Below, in pieces: positions 1 to 13,400 of a DNA stretch of 64,000 bases. Below the pieces are notes generated by a model, which had not been told where the DNA came from, searched no databases, and saw nothing but the letters and a program-made list of their open reading frames with translations. Made by a program: the position numbers and the translations under genes. The stretch spans positions 248,501 through 312,500 of the forward strand of contig CAJNDS010002423.1 in NCBI GenBank assembly GCA_905221605.1. The letters run 5' to 3'. The stretch comes from Symbiodinium natans (Eukaryota; Sar; Dinophyceae; Suessiales; Symbiodiniaceae). Position 1 is the first letter of the stretch; each line of letters starts with the position of its first letter.

Positions 1-507
1 CTTGCGTGTGTGTACGAGACAGCTCCTATATACTGCAATTCTTAGATGGGGAAATCGCTAGCGATTTAAAATCGAATGCGATTTGGATTTAAAATTCAAG
101 AGCCCCAAATCGTTGGCGATTTGGAATGTGGTTCTGTAAACAAGGCTCCAAAAACCCCCCCGAAAAGGCTTCGGCAAAATGCGTTGTCGGAGGCTTGGAA
201 AATGCAGTTTTGCAGGCTCTGGGTTTTGGAGGAGGGCTTCCGAACTCCCCGCAAAACGAAAAAAAGATTTATAAGGTTTTGCGCTCCGGGTAGGAATGAG
301 CCCCAGCGATGAAACACCCCCTGCCTCAGGGGGGACCCGCAAGACCAGTGGCTGATGACTAAAAGCCCCTAAGCCCCAAAAACATCAATTACTCAATCCT
401 GCTCCTGTTTAAATGCGTTTTTGGGCGCCTGCAAAACGCATCTTGAGCACAGGGCTTGATTGAGGGTTTAGGGCTGTAGGGTTTCGGGTTGGTTTTAAAG
501 TTGAGAG
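1..507. other. Left-edge stretch with no gene seen
   Basis: There is a GATTT-rich start (around 55-125), overlapping short open frames on both strands, and text with the palindromic pair TGCGTTTT and AAAACGCA that leads into the tandem repeat at 508. I see no splice-supported exon. Confidence 0.5.
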
Positions 508-1592
508 GGCTGCAAAATGCGTTTTTGGGCACCTGAAAAACGCATTTTGAGCAAAGGGCTTGATGACAGAACCTTGTCTGCTGCTTTCACTTGGGGGGGG
601 CAGGGCCTGCAAAATCGCGTTTGCTGCTTTCGATTTGGTCTATATAGAGGGTCCTGCTTGGTCTCGCTGTTGCAAGTCATAGGAAGTGCTTGACACCTTT
701 GAGCTGAACAATTGTGAGGGTTGAAGTTTCGGGTTTAGGGTGTAGGCTTGAGGCTTTGCAGGCTTTAGATAGGGTTTCCAGGGCTGAAAATGCGTTTTGG
801 GACGCCTGCAAAACGCATTTTGAGGTTTAGGGGTCTCAGGTTTTAGGTTTTACAGTAGAGCAGGCTGCAAAATGCGTTGTTGGGCACCTGAAAAACGCAT
901 TTTGAGCACAGGGCTTGATGACAGAACCTTGTCTGCTGCTTTCACTTGCGGGGGGGCAGGGCCTGCAAAATCGCGTTTGCTGCTTTCGATTTGGTCTATA
1001 TAGAGGGTCCTGCTTGGTCTCGCTGTTGCAAGTCATAGGAAGTGCTTGACACCTTTGAGCTGAACAATTGTGAGGGTTGAAGTTTCGGGTTTAGGGTGTA
1101 GGCTTCAGGCTTTACAGGCTTTAGAAAGGGTTTTCAGGGCAGAAAATGCTTTTTTGGGCGCCTACAAATGCATTTTGAGCACAGGGCTTGATTTGGGTTG
1201 TAGGGTTTGAGGGTTTAGGTTGAGGGTTTAGGGTTTGTGGGTTTAAGCCTTTAGGTTTTAGAGTAGAGAGTGAGGAGCAGAGGGGTTTAGGGTTTGAGGG
1301 TTTAGGGTTTAGGGGTGTCAGGCTTTAGGTTTTACAGTAGAGAGGGCTGAAAAATGCATTTTTGGGCACTTGAAAAACGCATTTTGAGCACAGGGCTTGA
1401 TTAGAACCTTGTCTACTGCTTTCACTTCGGGGCCAGGGCCTGCAAAAGCACGTCTTCTGCTTCCGAATTGGTGTATATAGAGAGTCCTGCTTGGTCTCGC
1501 TGTTGCAAGTCATAGGAAGTGCTTGACACCTTTGAGCTGAACAATTGTGAGGTTGAAGTTTCGGGTTTAGGGTTTGGGCTTTAGGTTTCCAG
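508..1592. repeat. Three diverged tandem copies of a 350-480-bp unit
   Basis: Copies begin near 508, 863 and 1345. Each carries ctgaaaaacgcattttgag, then accttgtctgctgctttcac, then a TATATAGAGGGTCCTGCTTGG block and aagtcataggaagtgcttg. The copies differ by telomere-like insertions. Its own text is not telomeric and no coding frame is conserved. Confidence 0.8.
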
Positions 1593-1639
1593 GCTTTAGA
1601 AAGGGTCCCTCGCAAAGCCAGGAGCCCAACCAGCCCTAC

Positions 1640-2450
1640 GCGCGCGCGAGAAGATGCTCACACACGCCGCCAAGGGTCTTGCGGGCCACGCACGCTGGAG
1701 GTCGTGCCGGCATCCCCATCGCCTGCTAAGCTTCTATAGTTTGCCGCCAGGAGTCGACGCGCGAAGATCCTGCAACGATAGCAGAGCCTTTCACAACCCC
1801 GTGGTGATCCACGTCCCGGCGTGGCTTGAGAGGCGACCAGTGAATACACCTGGGGACGCCGACGTCCGGAATGACGCCGAAGCAACGCCAGACCCAGCCC
1901 AATAATTACAAAGCATATTCGGCCCAACGACCTTGCTATCCCGCCATCTGACCTCCTGGCCCGAAGGGCAACAACAAAGCAGCCTGCGAGCCAGCCCAAG
2001 AAAGCACCCACTCACCAACGTACCAGAACGCCAGTGCATCAAGGCGCGCCACACGTGCACCACGATCTCCAATCCGACGAATGCGCTACCCAGACATGCG
2101 GCTTGCCCGCTCAGAGCTGCGCGCCACAACCTTCCTGGCAGCTTATCCTGTCTTGGAAGCACAGTCGGACGCGGACGTTGGCTTGCCCGCGCAAGCCCTA
2201 ACAGGGCTTGCCCGCGCAAGCCCTGCTTGACAGCACGATGTATTGCGAGCCAGAGCCCCTTCGTGCGTGGTTTTTCTTGGCGATATCATGTACCTCATAT
2301 ACGTGCACATGCATCGTATACTAGCTTGCCTTTTGCATTTGCAACATTGGTTCGGGTTTCAATGGCCCAGGTGGTGGGCATGAAGGGCTCGAATCCAACC
2401 GACCCACCCCAAGATAACCCTCAACCCTTCTTCCCTTCCCTGTAGGACGA
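1640..2450. other. Repeat-free island with overlapping open frames
   Basis: This GC-rich stretch has no telomeric repeat. Open frames of 83-170 codons overlap on both strands and none resembles a known family. An exact local duplication, gcttgcccgcgcaagccct, occurs near 2180 and 2207. It may be an old element inside an intron or upstream DNA of the aminopeptidase gene. Confidence 0.4.
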
Positions 2451-2543
2451 GGTTCCCCTGTCCATAAAAGCAACGCGGCTCACCAGTTTAAGCTGCTGGA
2501 GACCCTGGGCCTGCCCCAAAACACGATCGGAAACCCCTACGCC

Positions 2544-2812
2544 CCAAACCCTAAACCCTAAACCCTAAACCCTAAACCCTAAACCCTAAACCCTAAACCC
2601 TAAACCCCAAACCCTAAACCCTAAACCCTAAACCCTAAACCCTAAACCCTAAACCCTAAACCCTAAACCCTAAACCCTAAACCCTAAACCCTAAACCCTA
2701 AACCCTGGACCCTGGACCCTGGACCCTGGACCCTGGACCCTGAACCCTGAACCCTGAACCCTGAAACCCTGAAACCCTAAACCCTAAACCCGAAACCCTA
2801 AACCCTCAACCA
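2544..2812. repeat. CCCTAAA array with CCCTGGA and CCCTGAA sub-blocks
   Basis: About 23 CCCTAAA units are followed by five CCCTGGA, then CCCTGAA, then CCCTAAA. The order of variants shows local spread of single-base changes. It lies just before M1 exon 1. Confidence 0.95.
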
Positions 2813-2822
2813 GTCGGTGCAG

Positions 2823-2837
2823 GCTTCTACAGATCAG
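2823..2837 (+). CDS. M1 exon 1 (first one found), micro-exon GFYRS
   Basis: A 15-nt exon between a cag acceptor and a GC donor. It reads (x)GC-TTC-TAC-AGA-TCA-G, that is GFYRS, the conserved M1 motif usually seen as MxGFYRS. Its trailing G joins GC of the next exon to give GFYRSGYKDINGV in phase. It is so short that chance is the main risk, but both phase and order fit. Confidence 0.6.
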
Positions 2838-5800
2838 GCCGGGCCCTGTCAGCCAAGTGCATTGTTCGCTCGGGGCGATCAGGGCGTTCAGCGTGCTTAG
2901 GGCTTTTGGGGACCTGGCTGGGCGGGGGGGGGGTGGGCCGAAACCCTAAACCCCGAAACCCTCAACTTTAAACCGTGGAGAGCCTAAACCTTTTAAACAT
3001 TGTGGCCCTGCGTTGCCAGCCTTAGGCTGTCGGGTTTCCCGGCGGAAAACCCCTCAAAGCCCCCAAAGAGTTTGGCGACTGCAAAACACCCCCCAAATGC
3101 CTCTACCCTGAGGCCTTTAGCTCGAAAAACCTGAATACGTGCTCTGGGAGGGTGAATTCCTCTTGCGTCCTATTTGGGATGTTCCCCTATACTGACCTTC
3201 CTTAATAGGGATTATAATAAGGGGTACGAAAAATCCCGATTAAGGACTGTTAGCATAAGGGGGAACCTCCCAAGTCCATTCTTCATTGATGCGCGGGGAA
3301 GCAGACGACTCTCTCCCCAAAGCACTGGCAACGGACGAGGCTACAAGGACATCAATGGCGTGTCGAAGATCATGGCCACCCGGCACTGCTTTTCTTTCAT
3401 TTGTGTTATGTTTGGGCGGGTCGGAAGGGGGAGATGGGACTAAACCCTTAAAACCCCAATCTGTGCTTCGGTTTTGGGGTACCAACTTCGGTAAAGAGGC
3501 AGGCTCAGGGTTGTTTCATGCGGACAGCCAGGTAGCGAGATTGGACAGCATTACTTCATCATTTCTGGCTTCAGGGCTCTCGGTAGAGGTAGTTTTCAAG
3601 TTAAAGGTTGAGGTTTGAACCCTAAATTCCCAGCTCTGGTTCAACGCCTCGGGCCTCGTAAACCTTACACCCCAAGAATCTGCCAAAAGCCGTGACAAAA
3701 CTCTAAGCCTTTGGCTGTGGGTTAAATGTGTCGGTGCTGTGGGCTCTTCAGCAGAGTATGAGCCGGAGACCCAAACGTGTTAAACAACCCTCTGTACCTC
3801 CCCCCCCCACCACAAAACAAAACAAGTAAACCCGGGTCGCTAGGATCGTTCAGCACATGTTAGCACACCCCGTTGCTCAGGATACAGGGTGCAGTTGGGG
3901 GTTGGGGACTTCGGGCTCGAAGCTCCCAGCGATACCGGCCCCCAGTGGAGGCATCGACACAGTTCGAGTCCCTCGACGCGCGCCGTGCATTCCCATGTTG
4001 GGACGAGCCTGCCCGGAAGGCCATGTTTGTGGGTTTTGTGGTTGCCCCTACATGATCCTAAACCCTAAACCCTATATAAGCCCTAAACCCTAAACCCTGA
4101 ACCCTAAGGGTTTTAAGGGCCATCATGGTAGACGCCCAAGTTTGTACCGGTCCATGCTGCGAGAGCCGGTATAGGGTTTAGGGTTTAGGATCTTGGGCGA
4201 CTCTGGTACTCTCTACGGCCCTACGAGTTCCTGGCCTAACCAGCAGCAGCAATCAGCCCGACAGCCAAAATCCCCCCCAAAACTCCCCTGAACTCCAAAC
4301 GCCCTCCATACCCGAGGGCTCTAGAACATCTTTGGAAAGTTGCCTTTCTCAACAGAGAGTTTCCTCGACCCCAAACCCTAAACCGAAGGCCCTAGACCCT
4401 AAACCCTTGAGAAGTCCTTAGGTTTTTGGGGCTCCCCAGGGGTGGATTTTGCACCCTTACCAAGTAGTGCCAGTGCGCGGGCCGATCCTTTAGGTAGGGT
4501 TTAGGGTTTAGGGTTTAGGGTTTAGGGTTTAGGGTTTAGGGTTTAGGGTTTAGGGTTTAGGGTTTAGGGTTTAGGGTTTAGGGTTTAGGGTTTAGGGTTT
4601 AGGGTTTAGGGTTTTTAGGGTTTTTAGGGTTTTTAGGGTTTTTAGGGTTTAGGGTTTAGGGTTTCAGCGTCCACTGTCGATCTATTGGGTAGCTTTATGG
4701 GCCCTTGGGTTTTGTAGGGTCGATGGCGGGTCCCGTTTGTAGGGCCCATACTAAGGGAGCATGTAACTACCCTAAACCCTTAATCCTGAACCCTAAACCC
4801 CTGAACCCTAAACCCTAAACCCGAAAACCCTCAACCCGAAAACCCTAAACCCTAAGCCCCAAACCCTAAGAGTCGAGTCGAGGCCATTTTTGGACTGACC
4901 CTGGTGGTGGATGCAGGCGGCCCATGCGTGCTGGACTCTGCAGCGGGCTTGCGTATGGAGTGCTGTTGTAGGGTAGGGTTTAGGGTTTAGGGTTTAGGGT
5001 TTAGGGTTTAGGGTTTCGGGTTTAGGGTTTAGGGTTTAGGGTTTAGGGTTTAGGGTTTAGCATTTCCCAGAAACTTGGACCCCCTCGAGGGTTTAGGGTG
5101 AAAGGTTCTGAGGGTTGAGGGCTCAGGGATGCAAGGGAGCATCCCCTCCCATTCTCTTTGTATTGAACCCTCAGAGCATTTAGGGTTTAGGGTTTAGGGT
5201 TTAGGGTTTAGGGTTTCGGGTTTAGGGTTTAGGGTTTAGGGTTTAGGGTTTAGCATTTAAGGGATCAAGCACTGCGCTTGGGCCCAGAAACTTGGACCCC
5301 CTCGAGGGTTTAGGGTGAAAGGTTCTGAGGGTTGAGGGCTCAGGGATGCAAGGGAGCATCCCCTCCCATTCTCTTTGTATTGAACCCTCAGAGCATTTAG
5401 GGTTTAGGGTTTAGGGTTTAGGGTTTAGGGTTTCGGGTTTAGGGTTTAGGGTTTAGGGTTTGGGGTTTAGGGTTTAGCATTTAAGGTTAGCAAACTTCTC
5501 AACAACCATATCAAGCTCCTCCACTGCGCTTGGGCCCAGAAACTTGGACCCCCTCGAGGGTTTAGGGTGAAAGGTTCTGAGGGTTGAGGGCTCAGGGATG
5601 CAAGGGAGCATCCCCTCCCATTCTCTTTGTATTGAACCCTCAGAGCATTTAGGGTTTAGGGTTTAGAGTTTAGGGTTTAGGGTTTAGGGTTTAGGGTTTA
5701 GGGTTTAGGGTTTAGGATTTAGGGTTTGGGGATTACAGTCTAGGGTTTTTGTTTTGGTGTTTTGGGTTTAGGGCTTTCGGCTTTATGGTTTACGGTGCTA

Positions 5801-8800
5801 GGGTTTGGGTTTTGACGTTTTCGGGTTTAGGGTTTAGGGTTTAGGGTCCCATCCTGCAGTCCCTGTACTTGACAGCCCGGTGGTGTAGGGTTTAGGGTTT
5901 AGGGTTTAGGGTTTAGGGTTTAGGGTTTAGGGTTTAGGGTTTCGGGTTTCGGGTTCAGGGTTTAGGGTTTAGGGTTTAGGGATCAGGGTTCAGGGGGTCT
6001 GGACTCGCTTCGTGGAGGTGAACCAACCCTCCTAGACCCTAAACCCTAAACCCCAAGCCCTAAACGCTAAACCCTAAACCCTAAATCCGAAACCCTAAAC
6101 CCTAAACCCCAAACCCCAAACCCTAAACCCTAAACCCTAAACCCTATACCAAGAAATCCGCAGGGTTTTGCGGGGTCGCTTGGGGGGGCCAGGTCTCACT
6201 GCCTTGAGCAACATGCCCGAGAAGTGCCGCAAGTATGTCAACTCAGGGGCGGCTTTGCTACATGAAGACGGGGACTCGATTGGGCTTAGGGTTTAGGGTT
6301 TAGGGTTTAGGGTTTAGGGTTTCGGGATTAGGGTTTAGGATTCAGGGTTCGGGGTTTAGGGTTTAGGGTTTAGGATTCAGGCCTGCCCTAAGCTGGCCCC
6401 ACCCTAACACACTACAACCCTACCACCCCAAACTCCTACACCCCAAGCCCCAGGGCTCGTGGTCGGGTTGTTGGGGGAAGCCAGCCGTCGCAGTACTCAT
6501 GCGCCGTTAGGGTGAAAGTTAGGGTTGATCGACACCACCCGGCCCTTTGTTAGTATGCCAACCCACATCCTCCAGCCCAACCCCTGAACCTTAAGCCTTG
6601 CGCACCCCCTTCCCCCACCTTCCCTCCCCCTCTTCCCCCTCCCCCCTTCCCCCCTTCCCCCTCTTCCCCCTCCCCCCTTCCCCCCCGCCCCCCCCAACCC
6701 TAAACCCCTAGGCAAAAGTCGAGATCGGCTTCATGGACTCCCCCAAGATGCGCGGGGCCCGGTTGCGTCAGACAGAGGGTGGTTAACAGGGCTTAGGGTT
6801 TAGGGTTTAGGGTTTAGGGTTTAGGGTTTAGGGTTTAGGGTTTAGGGTTTAGGGTTTAGGGTTTAGGGTTTAGGGTTTAGGGTTTAGGGTTTAGGGTTTC
6901 TTGGACTTGTAGGGCTTATAGGGTTTATGGGGCTTATGGGGTGTAAAGGGCTTGCAGCGTTTCATCGGGCTTCCCCGAAAGTTCAATCGGTTTTTTCTCA
7001 TTATGAGGTGAAAGGACAAAAGGAACAAGTACCAGAAATATCCCTATCAGATATTACTGCGGCCGCACAAAGATACTATTAATAGTGGTCAAGAACAATC
7101 TCCTTCTCCTCCTCGGTCTACGGTACATTCATTTTCTATTGTCACCAGAGACTACTATAAGACAGCGAGAACACTGACGAACAGCAAGCAGTGACATGAA
7201 TTCCCGAAAAGATAGGAAAGTTGGCGACTTCAAAGTCAGCTAAAGAAGGGCGACCAAACTGCGAGGAACACCCTTGTAAGGTCGACGTATCTTCTGGCCT
7301 TCGTGATCGGCGAGTTCGACTTCATCCAGGCTCTACAATGCTGTGGAGTTCTTGAGGGAGGGGGCTTCAAGGCGGGTATGTAACCCAAGGTTTCCTAATA
7401 CTCTCTACTGCTTCCTGAGGCTCTCTAAGCTTCCCTAAGGCTCTCTAGGTACCTACCCCCCATGAACCCCCCTCCCTTACGAACCCTATGACAATATGAT
7501 GCTTAAAGGCCTGTGGGATGGGGGTTTATGGGAACCCTTTTCCCCCCGACAAAAACCTGTTAAACCCTGAGCCCGTAATACCAAAACCGGAACTGCGACC
7601 GCAGGCTCAGCCTGAAAGGACTTCCGAAACCCTCCTTGCAGCTCTGTAGCCCGCAGCTCACTGAATTCCCTTCAAAGCCTCAAGGTGGGTTGTGTTGTTA
7701 GGGTCCAGGGCTTAGAGCCTTCAGGATTCTCTAAGCCCCCGAGCCCTGAGCTGCCCGGAAAGCCTTAGTAACCTCCTGTTTGGAATAGGGTTTAGGGTTT
7801 AGGGATTTAGGGTTTAGGGTTTAGGGTTTAGGGTTCCCTCTCAGATGTCATTTTTGAAGGTACCCTCAATATAAGGCTCCGTGGTAGAATGGTACCCGCG
7901 AACACAGCGGAAGCCCTCGACCCTCTTCCCCAGTGCCCAGTCTCCACGCTACCAAGAAACGAGAATCCCTAAACCCTAAACCCTAAACCTGAAACCCTAA
8001 ACCCTAAAATTAACCAAAGCAAAAACGGCAGGCTCAAACGAAGCACGGGGTCCTGGTGCGCGTCTTCACTCCCCCAGGCTGCTCTTTGAGGTTTGAGGGG
8101 TTTGGGGTTTAGGGATGTTTAGGGTTTAGGGTTTAGGATTTAGGGTTTAGGGATGTTTAGGGTTTGAGGTTTAGGGTTTAGGGTTTAGGGGAACTTTGGG
8201 GTTTAGGTTTCTTGGGAACCCTAAACCCTAAACCCTAAACCCTCAACCCTCAACCCTAAACCCTAAACCCTAAACCCTAAACCCTAAAGCACGGTTTATA
8301 TGTCTTTTTTTGGTGAGTGTATGTAAGGTTCCTTTTTAATATTGGTGAGTGTATATACTGGGTGTCCTTTTGGGGATACAAGGAATGTAAACCCGAAACC
8401 CGAAACCCGAAACCCGAAACCCTAGACCCTAAACCCTAAACCCTAAACCCTAAACCCTAAACCCTAAACCCTAAACCCTAAACCCTAAACCCTAAACCCT
8501 AAACCCACACTCTCAATCCGCAAACCCCCTTGCAGAGCTCCTGAGGCCGCGTCAAGGATGGCGAGTTCCCGCTGAAGGTGGCGACGCAGACGTTGGATGG
8601 CTTCTCACCTGACAGCAAGAGCCCTGCTTTAGGGTTTAGGGTTTTGGGTTTTGGGTTTGGGGTTTAGGGTTTAGGGTTCAGGGTACTTAGAACCCCAAGT
8701 AAAACTGCACCTAGAACGGCCCCCTAAGTCCTCTAAGTAGGTTACAAGTAGACATAGAATTGGGGTAAGAAGTACCCATAGACTTCCAAGTGTGGGGTGA

Positions 8801-10456
8801 CTTGTATAAGATGTAGGGTTGGGGCTTGGGGCTTCGTAGTGTGGGGGTTGAGGGCAAGTTCTGCGCACTGGACTCTCTCAACGTAGTTACTATTCTTGGG
8901 GGTCATGCCGTGCAGTTTGGCTTCACGGCCTACAGACGACCCTAAACCCTAAACCCTAAACCCTAAACCCTAAACCCTAAACCCTAAACCCTGGGATGTC
9001 CGGCACAGCCTCAGCCAGAAAAACTCCTAACTCGAGCGGCTCCAGATCCTCGAAAAATGAACCCTCCAGCCCCATGGAGGGTTTAGGGTTTAGGGTTTAG
9101 GGTTTAGGGTTTAGGGTTTAGGGTTTAGGGTTTAGGGTCTAGGGTTTAGGGTTTAGGGTTTAGGGTTTAGGGTTTAGGGTTTAGGGCTGCATAGAGACCT
9201 TGGGTTTGGGGAAGTCCATTGTGGGCCTATGGCTTTTGGTCCCGGAGGGCGGACCTTGACTTTGTTGAAGGAATAGTGTGCAACTGAAGCATAGAGGGTT
9301 AAGAAGACCCTATATCTTCGCAATGTTATGGGATTCTTTGGGCGGGTGGGTTTTTGTCGAAGTCTACGCTCTGCACGCTCGACTAGAACTGCTCGATCCG
9401 GACCTGCTGAACCCTCAGCGCCAAGCCCTCAACCCTAAACCCCAAACCCTAAACCCTGCCTTATCTCCCCCTACATGTAACACTTGAGGGGAGAACGGCT
9501 GGTCAGTTTGTCGAGTCTTCGGATTCGGGCGCTCGCGAGCGAAGGCTATGATGATTACTTCGGCCTCCCGATCCTTAGCTTCCCACGCGTCCGGTGGGTC
9601 AGGGTTTTGGGCTTCGGGCAGCTTCGGGCTGAGTAGGGTTTAGGGTTGAGGGTTGAGGGTTTAGGGTTTAGGGTTGAGGGTTGAGGGTTGAGGGTTTAGG
9701 GTTTAGGGTTTCTACCTTGATAGCGGACAATCCCCAAGGCCTCGCTTTGCGCCAGTTGCCGGCAGGCTAGCGTCATTCCTCGCTGGCCCGCACATGCTAA
9801 GCTCCCTAGCCCTAAGCTGAATCATAGTGGGGTAACATTTTGCATCTGCAAGGGTACTTAAACTCAATAAGGAACATACATTTAAGTTTTTTAATATTAT
9901 CCCCACCATGAACTACTAAGCCCTAATGCCCTAATGCGCAAGTCCAAGATGTCCTTCCGGGTTCTTGGCAGGGATCCAGCTCTGCAAGGCTTTGGTTTTG
10001 GTTTCATGAAGCCCTAAACCCCGAACTCCCTAAGCCCTAAACTCCCTAAGCATCCCTAAACCCTCAACCCCAAACTCCCTGAACCCTAAACTCCCTAAAC
10101 CCTAAAAGCCCTAAACCCTACGCTCCCCAAACCCTAAGTTGTGTGGCCTCTCCAGAGGCTCGGTCTCCCCCGCAAGATTAATTTGCCCGGCTCCTGTTGA
10201 AGGAGCCTGATTGTGTCGTTACTATTACTATATTGTTATTGTCACTTCTTTATAGTCTAGTTCGTCGCAGTTAGAAGTATGGTTGCTACCGTCACAGGGT
10301 TTTACCGTAGATGCAAAAAATGGCTGAGTTACGTAGCACACAGGGGCGCACGCGGCGCACGCGCTATGTCCGAGGTATCCGCTGCCCAAGCTCGACATGT
10401 TGCTGGGCAGCAGGGCGTACGGTAACCCCTAAACCCTAAACCCTAAACCCTAAACC

Positions 10457-10488
<32 letters not shown>

Positions 10489-13400
10489 ACCCTAAACCGC
10501 GAGTTCCCCTGAAGAAGCTTAACCGCACGGAGCTAGAACACAGCGAACTTCGTTCGACGTGTGGTCGGGTCCTGTGCGGGCGCGTTGATCTGTGGAGGTT
10601 TAGGGTTTAGGGTTGAGGAATTACGGTAAAATCTTGGGTTTAGGCCTTGACAACCTAAGCCCTGAGCCCTGAAGACCTCCTAAACACATCTTTGGGCGGT
10701 GGCAGATGTCCAGAAATTGTCCCGCCACACCACACCACAGAAACCGCCAATCCCAAGGGAGTGCATGAAGCTCATATATTCTTTTGTTTGTTATCATGGT
10801 TTTAAGGGGTTACATTACAGTCGCCCATAAGACCCAACACCCTAAAACCCCCATCCCTAACCTTGGAGACCTTAGACCCTAAAAACACTACGAAAGCCTG
10901 ATCCCTAAACCCTAAATCCTAAACCTCCTAAACTTTAAATCCTCAACCCTCAACCCGAAATTCCCTAAACCCTAAACCCTAAACCCTAAACCCTAAACCC
11001 TAAACCCTAAACCCTAAACCTCAAACCCCTAAAACCTCAAAACCGTAAACTCCAGGATCGCCATCCCAGAGTTCGCAGCTGGTGCCATGGAGACTTTCGG
11101 CTCCTTCCGGGTATGGGCTTCGTTTTTGGGTTTAGGGTTTAGGGTTTAGGGTTTGGGGTTTAGGGTTTGGAGTTTAGGCTTTAGGGTTCAAGGGTTTAGG
11201 GTGCAAGGGCTTCGGGTTCAAGGGTTTAGGGTTGAGTTTAGGGTTCGGGGTTGAGGGTGTATTTAGTTCTTTGCATTTTGTTGGGGAGGGTGGTGGGGGC
11301 TCTGGGTTTGTGGCTTTTTGGCGGTTTAAGGGTTTTGGGCTTTGGAGTTTATATATATATATATATATATGTTTTTTTGGTATTTGGCCCAACCCTAAAC
11401 CCTGAAACCCTAAACTCTAGACTAGGACGTTAGGGGTTTGAGCGGCTTGCTGGGTTCTGGCCTCCGCGTCTGCATCTCTGGTGCTCTGTGCGTGGCCCTT
11501 TCTTTTTTCTGTTTAGGGTTTAGGGTTTAGGGTTTAGGGTTTAGGGTTTAGGGTTTAGGGTTCAGGGTTCAGGGTTTAGGGTTTAGGGTTCAGGGTTTCT
11601 GTCTTTGCATTTCGGAATCAGGGCTTCAGAGTCGTCGAGTTGGCTCAGCCGGTTGCGGCCCTAAATCCTGCACGAAACCCTGAACCCCAGCCCTCTTGAG
11701 CCCGCCCTATCCTTTAAGTGAAGCAGGGTATATATTACTGTTATTGGTGAGTGTATATAGGGTTCCTTTTTGATATTGGTGAGTGCATATGCTTGGTGGG
11801 CTTTTGAGGATACAAGAAATATAAACCCTACTTCAAGTACCTACAACGAAGGGCCTTTACAGCGATCCCTTCTAAGGGGATGTAATGTCGAGGGTCAAAT
11901 GTTTCAAAATCCCACAAACCCTGCTTTTTTCGGCCTGATCACCAAGCCATGGAGCTTTAGTCCCCATTACCCGCACATCCTGGCCAAGGAATTGGGGATT
12001 AGTGACCTACCGCGAGGCAAGAGTACCAGGGTTTTCAGGGTGTTTTAGGCGGTGGGGGGGGGGGGGGGGTTCCGAAAGTAAGGGTACCCTAAAGGGTACC
12101 CTTTTCAGGGTTCCTATATGCAAGGTTATGGTATGTTGGAGTATACCTATAAAGGGTTAGCTTCATACTCTGCGCTTGCCTAAACCCTACACCCTGGTGC
12201 AGGAGCTTCAGGAATTACCAATGTAATCTTTATGATATGTAACCGTATTGGTATCCCCCAAATAGGGCTGTCCTTGAACATACCACCAAATATTATATAA
12301 TCCTCACTATATAAACCCACCCGCAAGGATTTTCGGGTTCAAGGTCTACTCCGGAACCCCAACGCGAAACCTGAGCCCGGAATCCTACATGTTATAAGCG
12401 CGGGGCCCATCGATCCTCTGGCACAGTAGCCCTATATGAAGCAGGGTTTATATATCTGTGTTTGGTGTGTGCATATAAGGATAATTTGTTCAGTATTGGT
12501 GAGTGCATACCTTGGGTGTCCTTTTGGTGGTACAAGAAATATCAACCCTACTTCATGCAGCCCTCCATCAGCCTTAAACAACACATCAGGTTGACCTCTT
12601 GATCGCAGAGGGTGCCTCACGCAACCAGCACCGCGGCGCTAACTTTTGCTTGGCGGCAACCGGGGGGGTTTCGATGAGACTGTGCATGTATGTATAGCGC
12701 TTTTCAGTGTAGGCTTCAGGGCTACTAGGGTTTAGGGCCTTCGTGTACCTTAATTATTCAGGGGATGGCATCTGACACTTTGCGTGCAGGGGTGTGGGAG
12801 GGAATCCCTGCTGAGGATGCAGCGCGTCTGCATCGTGGTGACGCATGCGCCGCGGTTGCAACAGGGGTTTCGGGCTTCGGTGTTTCGGGTTAGGGCTTGG
12901 GGCTTTTCGAAATCCTAAGCCTTGTTCCCCCAGAAACCCTAAACCCTAAACCCTAAACCCTAAACCCTAAACCCTAAACCCTAAACCCTAAACCCTAAAC
13001 CCTAAACCCTAAACCCTAAACCCTAAACCCTAACTAGGCTGCGGACGCAAACGCCCCAATCTCCAGCGGCCTGAGGAGCTGGCGCACCAGTGGTTCGGGA
13101 ATCTGGTGACCATGACGCTTGCTTAAGATTTAGGGTTTCGGGTTTAAGGTTTACGTCATTCGGGTTTAGGGTTTAGGGTTTGGGGTTTAGGGTTAAGGGT
13201 TCAGGGTCCACCAACCTTAGAACCCTAACACCCCGCAACCCTAAACAGGAAAACCAAATTCAACCCTACGACCAGATAGCCCTAAAACCCTAAGGCCCAA
13301 ACTCTTCACCCAATGACCCTACAACCCTAAATCCCTAAATCGTAAGGGTTTAGGGCTGCCCCTTCTGTGCTCTTTTTCTGGGCTCTCAGTTCGGGATTTC

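Noticed and set aside
8850-8932. Exon-like frame LDSLNVVTILGGHAVQFGF
   Set aside because: Open and protein-like, but exons 9 and 10 join directly in phase (TLDGYDDYFG) and leave no place for it in an M1 enzyme.
13069-13090. Reading the zinc exon as PEELAH, a broken HELAH motif
   Set aside because: The PE comes from the intron end (cctgag|). The His codon is the last codon of the exon at 12801-12846, so the spliced motif is the normal HELAH.
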